From Paracoccus denitrificans (GTDB lineage Bacteria; Pseudomonadota; Alphaproteobacteria; Rhodobacterales; Rhodobacteraceae): 64,000 nt of DNA. The stretch lies in the NCBI GenBank assembly GCA_005768755.1, contig VAFL01000001.1:248001-312000 (forward strand), written 5' to 3'. Shown piece by piece: positions 1-8,985 of the stretch. The notes beneath the pieces are model-generated. The model was not told where the DNA came from, made no database searches, and saw only the letters and a list, made by a program, of their open reading frames with translations. A program made the position numbers and the translations under genes. Within the stretch, counting starts at the first letter, position 1. Each line of letters opens with the position of its first letter.

Positions 1-168
1 CAGATCTATTCGAAATCCCATCTGATCGACCGGCTGTTCTCGTTCGACGAAGAGGTCAGCGATAACGCGATCGAAGTCTATATCGGCAGGCTTCGGCGCA
101 AGCTCGAGGGATCGGGCGCAAGGCTCGAGACATTGCGCGGTGTCGGCTATCGGCTGATCCCGGAATGA
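1..168 (+). CDS. Response regulator, OmpR/PhoB type (3' end only)
   Basis: Only the last 55 codons lie in the window; the receiver domain is off the left edge. What remains is the end of an OmpR/PhoB winged-helix DNA-binding domain: the pattern VSDNAIEVYIGRLRRKL followed by ETLRGVGYRL is the recognition helix and C-terminal beta hairpin typical of this family. The stop codon overlaps the start of the downstream histidine kinase as ATGA, so the two are translationally coupled and form a cognate pair. The closest type is the TctD/QseB group, judged from the kinase. The target genes are probably the binding protein and membrane protein that follow, which is inferred from gene order. Confidence 0.9.
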   Translation, partial: QIYSKSHLIDRLFSFDEEVSDNAIEVYIGRLRRKLEGSGARLETLRGVGYRLIPE

Positions 169-1568
169 GACCTGCGGCGCGGGCGCGTCCTGCCGGCTTT
201 TCGCTGCGTCGCCGGCTGGTCTGGCAATTCGTGGCACTTTCCACGCTTCTGGTTGTGGTCCTGTTTTTCGCCGTCAGGCTGGCGGCAGAACGTGCGTCCC
301 GCGCCAGTCAGGATGCTGTTCTGGGCGCAGCCGTGATCTCTGTCGCCGATGGCATCCACGCCGTGGATGACGGGCTGACACTGGATCTGCCTTATGCCGC
401 CTTCTCGATGCTGGGTGCGATGGGGAATGAACGGATTTTCTACAGTCTCAGTATCGGGCCGCGGTTTGTTTCGGGCTACGAAGCACTGCCCCGACCGCCA
501 CACCCTCCCGGCGATCTGTCGCCGGTCTTCTACGATGCCGATTATACAGACAGCCGCCTGCGGCTTGCCTCGGTCGCGCGGCGGGTTCTGATCGACGACG
601 CCATGCAGGAAATCGTCGTCGTGCTGGGCCAGACCAGGAACGGCCAGATCGCCATCGCCCGCGATACGGCCCGCAGCGCGGCTTGGGTCGGCTTTGGCTT
701 TCTGCTGCTGGCCGTGCCGATGGCGCTTTGGGCGGCGCGCGCGGTGGTGGGCCCGGTTGATCTTCTGGCCGAGGCCGTAACCCGGCGTGGTCCGCACGAC
801 CTGCGTCCCGTCCGTCATCCCGCCCCCCGAGAGCTGCTGCCGCTGGTTGGCGCATTGAACGGCTTCATTGCGCGCCTGCGCGCAACGCTGCACCTGACCG
901 AGACCTTCATCTTCGAGGCCGCGCACCGCATTCGCACCCCGCTGTCACTGGTCAGGGTCGAGGCCGAAAACGCATTGTCGGCCACGCATGATGAAGCAAC
1001 GCGCTTGCGTCTGCGCCGGATGTTGCGCGCGATCAGCGACAGCAGCCGTTCTGCAAGCCAGATACTGGATCACGCGACGGTGCTGTATCGCAGCGAGCAG
1101 TTTGAACCCGCCGCGCTGGATCTGGCCAGCCTGACGGCAACGGTCCTGCGCGCTGTGGGCCCCATCGCGGACATGCGCGAGATCGAGATCGTCGCGCGCG
1201 GTCTGGACCGGCCCGCGCCGATCCGGGCCGACGAACGGATGATGGAACTCGCGCTGCGCAATATCCTCGACAATGCGCTGAAATATTCCCATGACGAGGG
1301 CCGGATTGATGTCGCCTTGCGACAGCAGGCGGGCCTTGCGCTTCTATCTGTCGATGATGAAGGCCGTGGATTGGTCGCAGCGGATGGCGACCTGTCAGGG
1401 CGCTTTCAACGCGGCAGCAATGTTGGCGACATCGTCGGCTCGGGCCTTGGTCTGACCATTATCGAGGAAGTGGCCACCGCCCATGGTGGCAGCTTTACCC
1501 TGACAGCCAGAGCGGAGAAAGGCACATGCGCGACCTTGTCCTTGCCATTGTCACAGCCCTTGGATTGA
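165..1568 (+). CDS. Sensor histidine kinase, TctE-like
   Basis: This is a membrane-bound histidine kinase of 467 residues. It has a first membrane segment at about residues 18-38, a periplasmic sensor region at about 40-170 resembling the N-terminal sensor of TctE-type kinases, a second membrane segment at about 173-195, and a short linker. The H-box FEAAHRIRTPLS follows, with the phospho-accepting His254. The catalytic domain carries the N-box ALRNILDNALKYS, G1 box DDEGRGL and G2 box GSGLGLTI, so all kinase motifs are present. The start ATG overlaps the response-regulator stop. The 3' end overlaps the next gene by 43 bases, which is unusually long and suggests tight coupling to the periplasmic protein. 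The ligand is unknown; TctE relatives sense carboxylates. Confidence 0.92.
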   Translation: MRPAARARPAGFSLRRRLVWQFVALSTLLVVVLFFAVRLAAERASRASQDAVLGAAVISVADGIHAVDDGLTLDLPYAAFSMLGAMGNERIFYSLSIGPRFVSGYEALPRPPHPPGDLSPVFYDADYTDSRLRLASVARRVLIDDAMQEIVVVLGQTRNGQIAIARDTARSAAWVGFGFLLLAVPMALWAARAVVGPVDLLAEAVTRRGPHDLRPVRHPAPRELLPLVGALNGFIARLRATLHLTETFIFEAAHRIRTPLSLVRVEAENALSATHDEATRLRLRRMLRAISDSSRSASQILDHATVLYRSEQFEPAALDLASLTATVLRAVGPIADMREIEIVARGLDRPAPIRADERMMELALRNILDNALKYSHDEGRIDVALRQQAGLALLSVDDEGRGLVAADGDLSGRFQRGSNVGDIVGSGLGLTIIEEVATAHGGSFTLTARAEKGTCATLSLPLSQPLD

Positions 1569-2551
1569 CGGCGCCCGCCCATGCTTTCGAGATCGAGCAG
1601 GAGCGCGTCTTCGGCGGCCCTGACGGGCGCGAGATCGCCGTCATTTCAACCACGGACCTGCCGGCAATCGAGGATGTGCTGGAAGCCTTTGTCGACGACC
1701 GGCCCGACACCCGCATCCGCTATGTCCAGGCGTCAAGCATCGAGGTCTTTCGCGCCATCCACGATGAACGGGCACCGTTCGATCTGGTGATGTCCTCGGC
1801 CATGGATCTGCAGATGAAGCTGGCCAATGACGGATTTGCGCGGTCGGTCCGACCCGACGCCGGCGCGTTGCCTGACTGGGCGAAATGGCGCGATCAGCTG
1901 TACGGCGTCGCGCTGGAGCCGGTGCTGGCGCTGGCCTCGCGCCGGGGATTGGGCGATCTGCCGGCCCCGCGTACGCGGCGCGATCTTATCGCCATGCTGC
2001 GCGAAAATTCCGAACGTTTCGATGGACGGGTCGCAACCTATGATCCGCAAAGCTCGGGTGTGGGGTATTTTCTGATCTCGCAGGACAGCGGTCAGTCCGA
2101 AGGCTTCTGGCGTCTGGCCGAGGTGATGGGCCGGCTGAACGCGCGGCTTTACTGCTGTTCGGGTCAGATGATCGACGATCTGCGCGCGGGACGCATCACC
2201 ATCGCCTATAATGTCGTTGCCAGCTATGCGGCGCGCTACGCACCCGATGATCCCGACCTTATCCGGCTTGCGCTGGAAGACTACACGTTCGCGGTCCTGC
2301 GTTCGGCCTTCGTGCCTGAAAATGCGGCCAATCCCGAAGCTGCAACGGAACTTCTGTCCTATCTTCTGTCGCCCGATGCGCAGGCGGCAATTGCAGCCAG
2401 TACCGGGGTCGCCCTTTTGCCCGGCACCGGACCCGCGCCGTCGGTGCATCTTCGTGCGATCCGGCTGGATACGGGATTGCTGGTTTATGGCGATCAGTTG
2501 CGCCGCGCCAGTCTTCTGGCAGAGTGGAATGCGGCGATGGTTCAGCCCTGA
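1526..2551 (+). CDS. Periplasmic substrate-binding protein, ABC type
   Basis: The protein has 341 residues with a signal peptide that ends at about residue 20 (AHA|FEIEQ). The rest resembles the iron(III)/thiamine-type extracytoplasmic solute-binding fold: an early strand with STTDLPAIEDVLEAF, a hinge region around FDLVMSSAMDLQMKL, and a C-terminal segment with SYLLSPDAQAAIAA, where the family usually has a helix packing against the hinge. No ABC permease or ATPase gene follows, so it may act as an auxiliary ligand-binding partner for the kinase whose gene it overlaps by 43 bases, rather than as part of a transporter. That role is inferred. The start ATG lies inside the kinase gene and is supported by the well-formed signal peptide immediately after it. 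Confidence 0.8.
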   Translation: MRDLVLAIVTALGLTAPAHAFEIEQERVFGGPDGREIAVISTTDLPAIEDVLEAFVDDRPDTRIRYVQASSIEVFRAIHDERAPFDLVMSSAMDLQMKLANDGFARSVRPDAGALPDWAKWRDQLYGVALEPVLALASRRGLGDLPAPRTRRDLIAMLRENSERFDGRVATYDPQSSGVGYFLISQDSGQSEGFWRLAEVMGRLNARLYCCSGQMIDDLRAGRITIAYNVVASYAARYAPDDPDLIRLALEDYTFAVLRSAFVPENAANPEAATELLSYLLSPDAQAAIAASTGVALLPGTGPAPSVHLRAIRLDTGLLVYGDQLRRASLLAEWNAAMVQP

Positions 2552-2680
2552 CATGGCGCGCATGCTGACCGGAAAGGCACGCATCGGGCCTTGCCGGTTC
2601 CAGCACATTGACGTCGCGCGGCAGATCGAAATGATGGCGCAAGCCTTGTAACGGGGCCATGTCGCAGAACCGAGGTGGGA

Positions 2681-4090
2681 ATGATGCCGTCAGGCGAAAG
2701 ATTGGCAGGGCTGATCGGTCTTCCGCTTGTGGGCGTGATCTTCGCCATGTCGGTGCTGGAATACGGCGGTCCCGCAGCCTTCGCCTGGATGGCAGGGATC
2801 CTTTCCACCCTTGCCATCGCGATGAGCTTGTCGCGCTTGCGCCGCACGCATTTCATCTTTCTTGCCATCGCCTTCGCCCTTGTCCTTTATGCGGTGATCA
2901 CGCAGGAAGACTGGGCGCCCGCTGTCGGTCGGGCGGTGCTGAACGGCAGCCTGATCATCGGCGTCTTCACCGCGCTGACAGCACTGCGCAGCGCCGCAGC
3001 CGGGTCGGCCGAGATCGTCGAATGCGGGCGCTTTCTGGCGCGCCAAAGGCCTGGCCTGCGCTATGCCGCGCTGTCGGTCGGCGGGCATCTGTTCGGGCTG
3101 ATCCTGCTTTACGGGGCGATCTCGCTTCTTGGCTCGCTCGCGGTGGAAAGCACGTCACGCGAACCCGACGCAGAGATCCGCTATCACCGCACAAGGCGGA
3201 TGCTGGTCGCCATTCAGCGCGGGTTCATTTCCACCCTGACATGGTCGCCGATGGCCTTTTCCATGGTCATCAGCATTGCGCTTGTGCCCGGCGCCAGCTG
3301 GGGCGCGGCGCTTCTGCCCTGTCTGGTCAGCGCCGCGATCCTGCTGGTCGGGGGCTGGGCGCTGGACACGATCTTCAAGCCGAAACTGTCCCACCCGCCA
3401 CCGCCCCGCGCGGTCGAAACCGGCAGCTGGTGGCGCAATCTGCGCCCGCTTCTGCTGCTGCTGGGGGCCGTCGTCGGTGGCACCGCGGCCCTGCATTTCC
3501 TGACCGGGGTCGAGGTGATTGGCGCGGTCATGTCGCTGATCCCTGTGATTGCGCTGATCTGGGTCTGGATGCAGGCGGTGGGTCAGGGGCTATCGCCGCG
3601 CGATTATCTTGGCAGCCGCGCCTCGCAGTTCCTTTTCGTCGAGGTGCCGGGCTATCGCGGAGAGATCACGCTGCTGTTCATGGCCGCGTTCATCGGCAGC
3701 CTTGGGTCCTATCTTCTGGTGCCGCTGGTGAAATCATCGGGTATCGATCTGTCGGCGCTGCCGCCGCTTGCGGTCCTGATCCCGCTGATCTGGCTGATCG
3801 TGCTGGCGGGACAGCTGGGGATGAACCCGATCCTTGCCGTGTCACTGATTATCCCGCTTCTGCCCACGCCCGAAGCGATGGGCGTTTCGCCCGTCGTCGT
3901 GGTCAGTGCCATCACGGCGGGCTGGGCGCTCAGCGGGGCGACCTCGCCCTTTACGGCCTCGGTCCTGCTGCTGGGGGCGCTTGGCAAGGTCTCGCCCCGC
4001 AAGGCGGGGCTGGTCTGGAATGGGCCTTACGTTCTGGTGATCGGGGCAATGCTGTCACTGTGGGTGACGCTGTTGTCATTTCTGCTGTGA
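2681..4090 (+). CDS. Polytopic inner-membrane protein, transporter-like
   Basis: This protein of about 469 residues is almost entirely hydrophobic, with roughly 10-12 predicted membrane segments. A re-entrant-like stretch near the C-terminus (GQLGMNPILAVSLI, then SGATSPFTASVLL) resembles the anion-binding loops of the ArsB/NhaD/SLC13 ion transporter superfamily. I do not recognise a specific subfamily. A GTG at 2675 and ATGs at 2681 and 2684 are in frame; the purine-rich GAGGTGGG just upstream favours one of the ATGs. It lies downstream of the response regulator, kinase and binding protein on the same strand, after a gap of about 130 bases, so it may be the regulated transporter of that system. 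That link is inferred from position. Confidence 0.6.
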   Translation: MMPSGERLAGLIGLPLVGVIFAMSVLEYGGPAAFAWMAGILSTLAIAMSLSRLRRTHFIFLAIAFALVLYAVITQEDWAPAVGRAVLNGSLIIGVFTALTALRSAAAGSAEIVECGRFLARQRPGLRYAALSVGGHLFGLILLYGAISLLGSLAVESTSREPDAEIRYHRTRRMLVAIQRGFISTLTWSPMAFSMVISIALVPGASWGAALLPCLVSAAILLVGGWALDTIFKPKLSHPPPPRAVETGSWWRNLRPLLLLLGAVVGGTAALHFLTGVEVIGAVMSLIPVIALIWVWMQAVGQGLSPRDYLGSRASQFLFVEVPGYRGEITLLFMAAFIGSLGSYLLVPLVKSSGIDLSALPPLAVLIPLIWLIVLAGQLGMNPILAVSLIIPLLPTPEAMGVSPVVVVSAITAGWALSGATSPFTASVLLLGALGKVSPRKAGLVWNGPYVLVIGAMLSLWVTLLSFLL

Positions 4091-4098
4091 CCGCCGCG

Positions 4099-4632
4099 TC
4101 AGTCGGCGCTGATCGTCACCATTACGGCGTCCTCTCTGGTCAGCACCGGGGACGGGGCCGCGTCCAAAAGCCGTCCCAGATCGTGCGCGTACAGTCCCTG
4201 GGCGGGCAGGTCACGCAGGGCAAAGACGAAACGCAGCCCGGTTTCTTCGCCCGTGCTGCCGCGCGTGACCGTGCAGGCGAAGGGCGGTCGCACCAATACG
4301 TTCAGATCAAGCACCGCCGGGCCGATCAGGGTGCAGTCACAAGATATGTCGCCCGGAAAGACGAATGGCGAAGAACGGTCGTCAAGCAAAGCAGTCCGGC
4401 CATCCGGGAACACCAGACAAAGTTGCCCGCCGGTAATGACCGTCAGGCTGCGGGTCACATCTGGAAAGATGGAAAACGGCCCCGATGCCGCGACCTGCGC
4501 CGTGCTGATGCGCCACCCGAAATCGTCAAAACCGGCACCGTCCGGATGGCAAAGGATCTCTGCCGTCTGGCCGCCGCCATTCCTCCAGGTCGAGAAGCGG
4601 CGTTCATCGGCGCGGTGGATTTCGGTGAACAC
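4099..4632 (-). CDS. hutD: HutD family protein
   Basis: HutD is a small cupin-like protein found at the end of histidine utilisation operons; in Pseudomonas it is thought to limit pathway intermediates rather than catalyse a step. Family features seen here are STWRNGGGQTAEIL near the N-terminus and FPDVTRSLTVITGG, both typical of HutD. The start is uncertain: GTG at 4632 gives MFTEIHRADERRFS, which is the usual family beginning, while TTG at 4638 would overlap the hutU stop. An open frame continues further upstream but lies inside hutU and is not coding in this frame. It is the last gene of the hutF-hutI-hutU-hutD run. Confidence 0.88.
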   Translation of the reverse strand: MFTEIHRADERRFSTWRNGGGQTAEILCHPDGAGFDDFGWRISTAQVAASGPFSIFPDVTRSLTVITGGQLCLVFPDGRTALLDDRSSPFVFPGDISCDCTLIGPAVLDLNVLVRPPFACTVTRGSTGEETGLRFVFALRDLPAQGLYAHDLGRLLDAAPSPVLTREDAVMVTISAD

Positions 4633-4634
4633 GG

Positions 4635-6332
4635 TCAATTGCCCAGTATCCGGGGCAGGCGCAGCCCGTTTGCCCGGGCGCATTCGATCGCCTCCGGATA
4701 GCCCGCGTCGGCGTGCCGCCAGACGCCGGATGCCGGGTCGTTCCATAAGACGCGTTCCAGTCGCTTGGCGGCTTCGGGCGTCCCATCCGCGCAGATCACC
4801 ACGCCCGCATGCTGCGAAAAGCCCATGCCCACGCCGCCGCCGTGATGAAGCGACACCCATGTCGCGCCGGATGCCGTATTCACAAGCGCGTTCAGAAGCG
4901 GCCAGTCGCTGACCGCGTCCGAGCCGTCGCGCATTGCCTCGGTCTCGCGGTTGGGCGATGCGACAGATCCCGAATCCAGATGATCGCGTCCGATCACCAC
5001 CGGGGCCTTCAATTCACCCCTCGCGACCATATCGTTAAATTTCAGCCCAGCGCGGTGGCGGTCGCCAAGCCCGATCCAGCAGATCCGCGCGGGCAGGCCC
5101 TGAAATGCGATACGCTCGCGCGCCATGTCCAGCCAGCGATGCAGATGTTCGTTTTCCGGGAACAGATCTTTCATCGCCTGATCGGTCTTGTAGATGTCTT
5201 CGGGATCGCCAGACAGGGCGGCCCAACGGAACGGACCGATTCCGCGGCAGAACATTGGCCGGATATAGGCCGGCACGAAGCCCGGAAAGGCGAAGGCGTT
5301 CTCCAGTCCTTCTTCCTGCGCCACCTGGCGGATATTGTTGCCGTAATCCAGCGTCGGCACGCCCACGTTCCAGAAGCCGACCATGGCTTCGACATGATCG
5401 CGCATACTGGCGCGGGCGGCCTTTTCGACAGCTTTCGGATCGCTTTCCTGCTTCGCGCGCCATTCGGCGACGGTCCAGCCCTTCGGCAGATAGCCGTGGA
5501 CGGGATCATGCGCACTGGTCTGGTCGGTCACGATATCGGGACGACCATTGGGCAGCGCCGCGCCCGCTTCCATCCTGCGCAGGATCTCGGGCAGGACCTC
5601 GGCCGTATTGCCGATCAGCGCCACGGATTTGGCGTCGCCCGCTTTCGTCCAGCGGTCGATCATCGCCAGCGCCTCGTCCAGCGAATGGGTCTTTTCGTCG
5701 CAATAGCGGGTGCGGATGCGAAAATCGGCGCGGGTCTCGTCGCATTCGACGGCCAGACAGCAGGCCCCGGCCATCACGGCGGCCAAGGGCTGCGCACCGC
5801 CCATGCCGCCCAGACCCCCGGTGAGGATCCATTTGCCGGTCAGATCGCCATCGTAATGCTGCCGCCCTGCCTCGACAAAGGTTTCATATGTGCCCTGAAC
5901 GATGCCCTGCGTGCCGATATAGATCCACGACCCGGCCGTCATCTGGCCGTACATCATCAGACCCTTGCGATCCAATTCGTTGAAATGGTCCCAGGTGGCC
6001 CAATGGGGCACCAGATTGGAATTGGCGATCAGCACACGCGGCGCGTCCGCATGGGTGCGGATGATGGCGATGGGTTTGCCGGACTGGACGATCAGCGTCT
6101 CGTCCGCCTCCAGATCCTTCAGGGCGGCGACGATGGTATCGAAATCTTCCCATGTGCGGGCCGCGCGGCCGATGCCACCATAGACGACCAGCTCATGCGG
6201 GTTCTCGGCCACATCGGGATGAAGGTTGTTCATCAGCATCCGAAGGGGCGCCTCGGTCAGCCAGCTTTTGGCGTTCAGCGTGGTGCCGGTGGGCGGGACA
6301 ATGTCACGAGTGTTATGGCGCGGGTCGGTCAT
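4635..6332 (-). CDS. hutU: Urocanate hydratase
   Basis: Urocanase converts urocanate to imidazolonepropionate with tightly bound NAD+ and is the second step of histidine degradation, in the cytoplasm. The protein has 565 residues, the usual length. Visible signatures are YGGIGRAARTWEDFD near the N-terminus, the NAD-binding TGGLGGMGGAQPLAAV in the first third, and the conserved cysteine region RPMFCRGIGPFRW. The ATG at 6332 is preceded by a purine-rich AAAGAA and begins MTDPRHNTR; the open frame extends upstream only into hutI. It is 11 bases downstream of hutI and overlaps or abuts hutD. Unlike many hut operons, no hutH lies between hutI and hutU. Confidence 0.97.
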   Translation of the reverse strand: MTDPRHNTRDIVPPTGTTLNAKSWLTEAPLRMLMNNLHPDVAENPHELVVYGGIGRAARTWEDFDTIVAALKDLEADETLIVQSGKPIAIIRTHADAPRVLIANSNLVPHWATWDHFNELDRKGLMMYGQMTAGSWIYIGTQGIVQGTYETFVEAGRQHYDGDLTGKWILTGGLGGMGGAQPLAAVMAGACCLAVECDETRADFRIRTRYCDEKTHSLDEALAMIDRWTKAGDAKSVALIGNTAEVLPEILRRMEAGAALPNGRPDIVTDQTSAHDPVHGYLPKGWTVAEWRAKQESDPKAVEKAARASMRDHVEAMVGFWNVGVPTLDYGNNIRQVAQEEGLENAFAFPGFVPAYIRPMFCRGIGPFRWAALSGDPEDIYKTDQAMKDLFPENEHLHRWLDMARERIAFQGLPARICWIGLGDRHRAGLKFNDMVARGELKAPVVIGRDHLDSGSVASPNRETEAMRDGSDAVSDWPLLNALVNTASGATWVSLHHGGGVGMGFSQHAGVVICADGTPEAAKRLERVLWNDPASGVWRHADAGYPEAIECARANGLRLPRILGN

Positions 6333-6343
6333 GGACGGTTCTT

Positions 6344-7534
6344 TCAGATCTCGCCGCGGAAGATGCGGCGGTGAAGCGGGTTGAAGCCGATGCAGTAGAC
6401 AAGCTCTGCCGGGTCTTCGATATCCCAGATGGCCAGATCGGCATGGGCGCCGGGGGTCAGGGTGCCAAGATCCGCCAGCCCAAGCGCGCGGGCGGCGTTG
6501 CGGGTGGTGCCCAGCAGGCATTCATCGACGGTCAGGCCGAACAGCGTCGCCGCCATGTTCATTGCCAACAGGACCGAGGTCATGGGCGAAGTGCCGGGGT
6601 TGCAGTCGGTAGCCACGGCCATCACGGTACCGGCGTTGCGGAATGCCGTGACGGGCGGTTTCTGCACCTCGCGCAGGACGTAAAAGGCACCCGGCAGCAG
6701 AACGGCGACGCTGCCCGATTGCGCCATCGCCACGGCATCGCCGTCATCGGCATATTCCAGATGATCGGCGGACAGCGCGCCATATTCGGCTGCCAGCTTC
6801 GTGCCGCCCAGATGCGAAAGCTGTTCGGCATGAAGCTTGACCGGCAGCGACAGCGCGCGGGCCCGATCGAAGACGCGGGCCATCTGCGCGGGCGAAAAGG
6901 CAATGCCTTCGCAGAACCCATCCACCGCGTCGACCAGCCCTTCGGCATGGGCGGCATCGAGTCCCGGCAGCACGATTTCGTCGATATAGTCGTCTGCCAG
7001 GCCAGTGTATTCAGGCGGCAGGGCATGGGCGGCCAGATAGCTGGTCACAATGCGGACCTTGCGCGCCTGCGCCAGTTGGCGGGCAACGCGCAGCATCTTC
7101 AGCTCGGACGCGATGGACAGACCGTAGCCCGATTTGACCTCGACCGTGCCGACACCTTCCGCGATCAGCGCATCCAGGCGCTTCAGCGCGGTGGAAAGAA
7201 GCGCTGCCTCATCTGCGGCGCGGGTGGCCGCAACGGTCGACACGATGCCGCCGCCCGCCCGCGCGATGTCTTCGTAGCTTGCGCCGTCCAGCCGCATCTG
7301 GAACTCGCGTGCGCGGTTGCCGCCATGGACAAGATGGGTGTGGCAGTCGATCAGTGCGGGCGTGATCCAGCGATTTTCGCAGTCAATCACCTGATCCGCG
7401 ATCAGATCGACGGCCGGACCGGCATGGATGATGCGGCCGTCTTCGATCAGCAGGCTGCCATCCCCGATCCGGCCAAGCCCCGGCAGATCGGGGCGCATGG
7501 TGGCAAGGCGGGCGTTTGTCAGCAGCGTTTTCAT
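6344..7534 (-). CDS. hutI: Imidazolonepropionase
   Basis: HutI is a metal-dependent amidohydrolase that opens the imidazolone ring to give N-formimino-L-glutamate, the third step of histidine catabolism. It has 396 residues, close to the family norm. The metal-binding HxH occurs in PALIDCHTHLVHGG, further histidines in KLHAEQLSH, and the catalytic aspartate in VATDCNPGTSP, which is the HutI signature. The ATG at 7534 has a good ribosome binding site (GAAGGGA). The gene sits 10 bases downstream of hutF and 11 bases upstream of hutU, so the three are one transcript. Confidence 0.97.
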   Translation of the reverse strand: MKTLLTNARLATMRPDLPGLGRIGDGSLLIEDGRIIHAGPAVDLIADQVIDCENRWITPALIDCHTHLVHGGNRAREFQMRLDGASYEDIARAGGGIVSTVAATRAADEAALLSTALKRLDALIAEGVGTVEVKSGYGLSIASELKMLRVARQLAQARKVRIVTSYLAAHALPPEYTGLADDYIDEIVLPGLDAAHAEGLVDAVDGFCEGIAFSPAQMARVFDRARALSLPVKLHAEQLSHLGGTKLAAEYGALSADHLEYADDGDAVAMAQSGSVAVLLPGAFYVLREVQKPPVTAFRNAGTVMAVATDCNPGTSPMTSVLLAMNMAATLFGLTVDECLLGTTRNAARALGLADLGTLTPGAHADLAIWDIEDPAELVYCIGFNPLHRRIFRGEI

Positions 7535-7544
7535 GGTGTCCCTT

Positions 7545-8909
7545 CTAGGCGAAGATCCGGCGCAGCACGTCCGCGAAGCGCGGCCCGATATCGTCATCCA
7601 AAGCGTGGCGGCCCTGGTCGATGACCTTGCGGCCCGAGACGTAGACATCGCGAATGGCGGCATCGCCAAGGGTGAATATCCAGCGGTCGATCATCCGGTC
7701 GCCCGAAGCTGTGGCCAGGAACGGGTTCGCGCCGTCCAGCACCAGCCAGCTTGCGCTTGCTCCGACCGCGATCCCTGTGTGGTGCAGCCCCGCCGCGCGC
7801 GCCCCGCCTGACAGCGCAGCGTCGAACAGCGTCCGACCCGTGGACCGGCCTTCGCCGCCCGCAAGCACGTTGCGCGCCTGATCGCGCAGGCGCTGGCTGT
7901 ATTCCAGCATCCGCAATTCCTCGGCCACCGAGATCGAGACATGACTGTCCGTGCCGATCCCGAAGACGCCGCCAAGGTCCTGAAAGTCGCGGCCCGGAAA
8001 AATGCCGTCGCCCAGATTTGCCTCGGTCATCGGACAAAGGCCGGCGACTGCGCCGCTTTGCGCCATCCGCCGGGTTTCATCGGCGGTCAGATGGGTGGCA
8101 TGGATCAGGCACCATTCGGGGCTGACCGGCATTTCGTTCAGCAGCCAATCGACGGGCCGGCAGCCGGACCAGGCAAGGCTGGCTTCGACCTCGCGCATCT
8201 GTTCGGCAATGTGGATATGGATCGGCGTGCCGGGGGGAAGCGTGGGCAGGATGGCGGTCATTTCTTCGGGCGTGGCAGCACGCAGCGAATGGATCGCGCT
8301 GCCCCAAATCTGGTCATGGTCGGTGGCCAGTTCGCGCACCCTTTCCAGCAGCGCCAGATAGCCATCCACATCATGCAGGAAGGGACGCTGGCCAGCATTC
8401 GGGGGCTGACCGCCGAAATCGGAATGCGCATAGAAGACAGGCAGCAAGGTCAGGCCGATGCCGCTGCGGGCGGCGGCGGCGAACTGGCGGCGCGAGGTTT
8501 CGGCCGGATCGGCGTAAGCGCGACCCTGGCCGTCGTGATGCTGGTAATGGAACTCGACCAGGTGACCGAAGCCGCCTTTCAGCAACTCGATCTGAAGCAT
8601 GGTTGCGACGGTTTCGATGTCGTCGGGTGTCATGGTGGCGACGCAGCGATACATCTGCTCTCGCCACGTCCAGAAGCTGTCGCCCGTGGGGCCCGCGACC
8701 TCGGCCAGGCCGGCCATGGCGCGCTGGAAGGCATGGGAATGCAGGTTCGGCATCAAGGGCAGCAGGGGACCGGCGGCGCGGGGCGTGCCGGCCGGCTGGC
8801 TGTCCGGCGTAATGGCCGAAATCCGGCCGGCGGCGTCGATGTCGATGGTTACGTTCTGTGCCCAGCCCGACGGCAGCAGGGCTTCACTGGCAAACATCCT
8901 TGAGTCCAC
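7545..8909 (-). CDS. hutF: Formimidoylglutamate deiminase
   Basis: HutF is an amidohydrolase that releases ammonia from N-formimino-L-glutamate to give N-formylglutamate. It marks the five-step histidine route, in which HutG then removes formate. The protein has 454 residues, with the metal-binding PNLHSHAFQRAMAG, the typical SFWTWREQMY, the second histidine cluster THIHIAEQ-like in PIHIHIAEQ, and the catalytic FGIGTDSHVS. GTG at 8909 is chosen because GGAGG lies five bases upstream; an in-frame ATG at 8897 has none. It is the first gene of the operon and is divergent from hutC. No hutG is present in the window to finish the pathway. Confidence 0.95.
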   Translation of the reverse strand: MDSRMFASEALLPSGWAQNVTIDIDAAGRISAITPDSQPAGTPRAAGPLLPLMPNLHSHAFQRAMAGLAEVAGPTGDSFWTWREQMYRCVATMTPDDIETVATMLQIELLKGGFGHLVEFHYQHHDGQGRAYADPAETSRRQFAAAARSGIGLTLLPVFYAHSDFGGQPPNAGQRPFLHDVDGYLALLERVRELATDHDQIWGSAIHSLRAATPEEMTAILPTLPPGTPIHIHIAEQMREVEASLAWSGCRPVDWLLNEMPVSPEWCLIHATHLTADETRRMAQSGAVAGLCPMTEANLGDGIFPGRDFQDLGGVFGIGTDSHVSISVAEELRMLEYSQRLRDQARNVLAGGEGRSTGRTLFDAALSGGARAAGLHHTGIAVGASASWLVLDGANPFLATASGDRMIDRWIFTLGDAAIRDVYVSGRKVIDQGRHALDDDIGPRFADVLRRIFA

Positions 8910-8923
8910 GGCATCCTCCGGTC

Positions 8924-8940
8924 GTATATGCTTGTATATG
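8924..8940. promoter_or_regulatory. Candidate HutC operator in the hutF-hutC intergenic region
   Basis: The 76-base gap between divergent hutF and hutC contains two copies of GTATATG (8924-8930 and 8934-8940), the second inside CTTGTATATG. HutC-type repressors are known to bind TTGTATATACAA-like sites, and this is the only such sequence in the gap. One turn of the helix (10 bp) separates the copies. A site here would control both the catabolic operon and the repressor itself. The repeats are seen directly; their function is inferred. Confidence 0.5.
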
Positions 8941-8985
8941 GAACCTGCTTGCCTATGATGGCAACAGTTATTTCAGGGGGCGGTG

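Noticed and set aside
2659..4701. A 680-residue plus-strand open frame overlapping the membrane protein gene
   Set aside because: It is an alternative frame of a gene with clear membrane-segment structure, and it continues into the antisense of hutD.
4809..6374. A 521-residue open frame on the plus strand across hutU
   Set aside because: It is antisense to a clear urocanase gene with full family motifs, has no recognisable domain and results from high GC codon bias.
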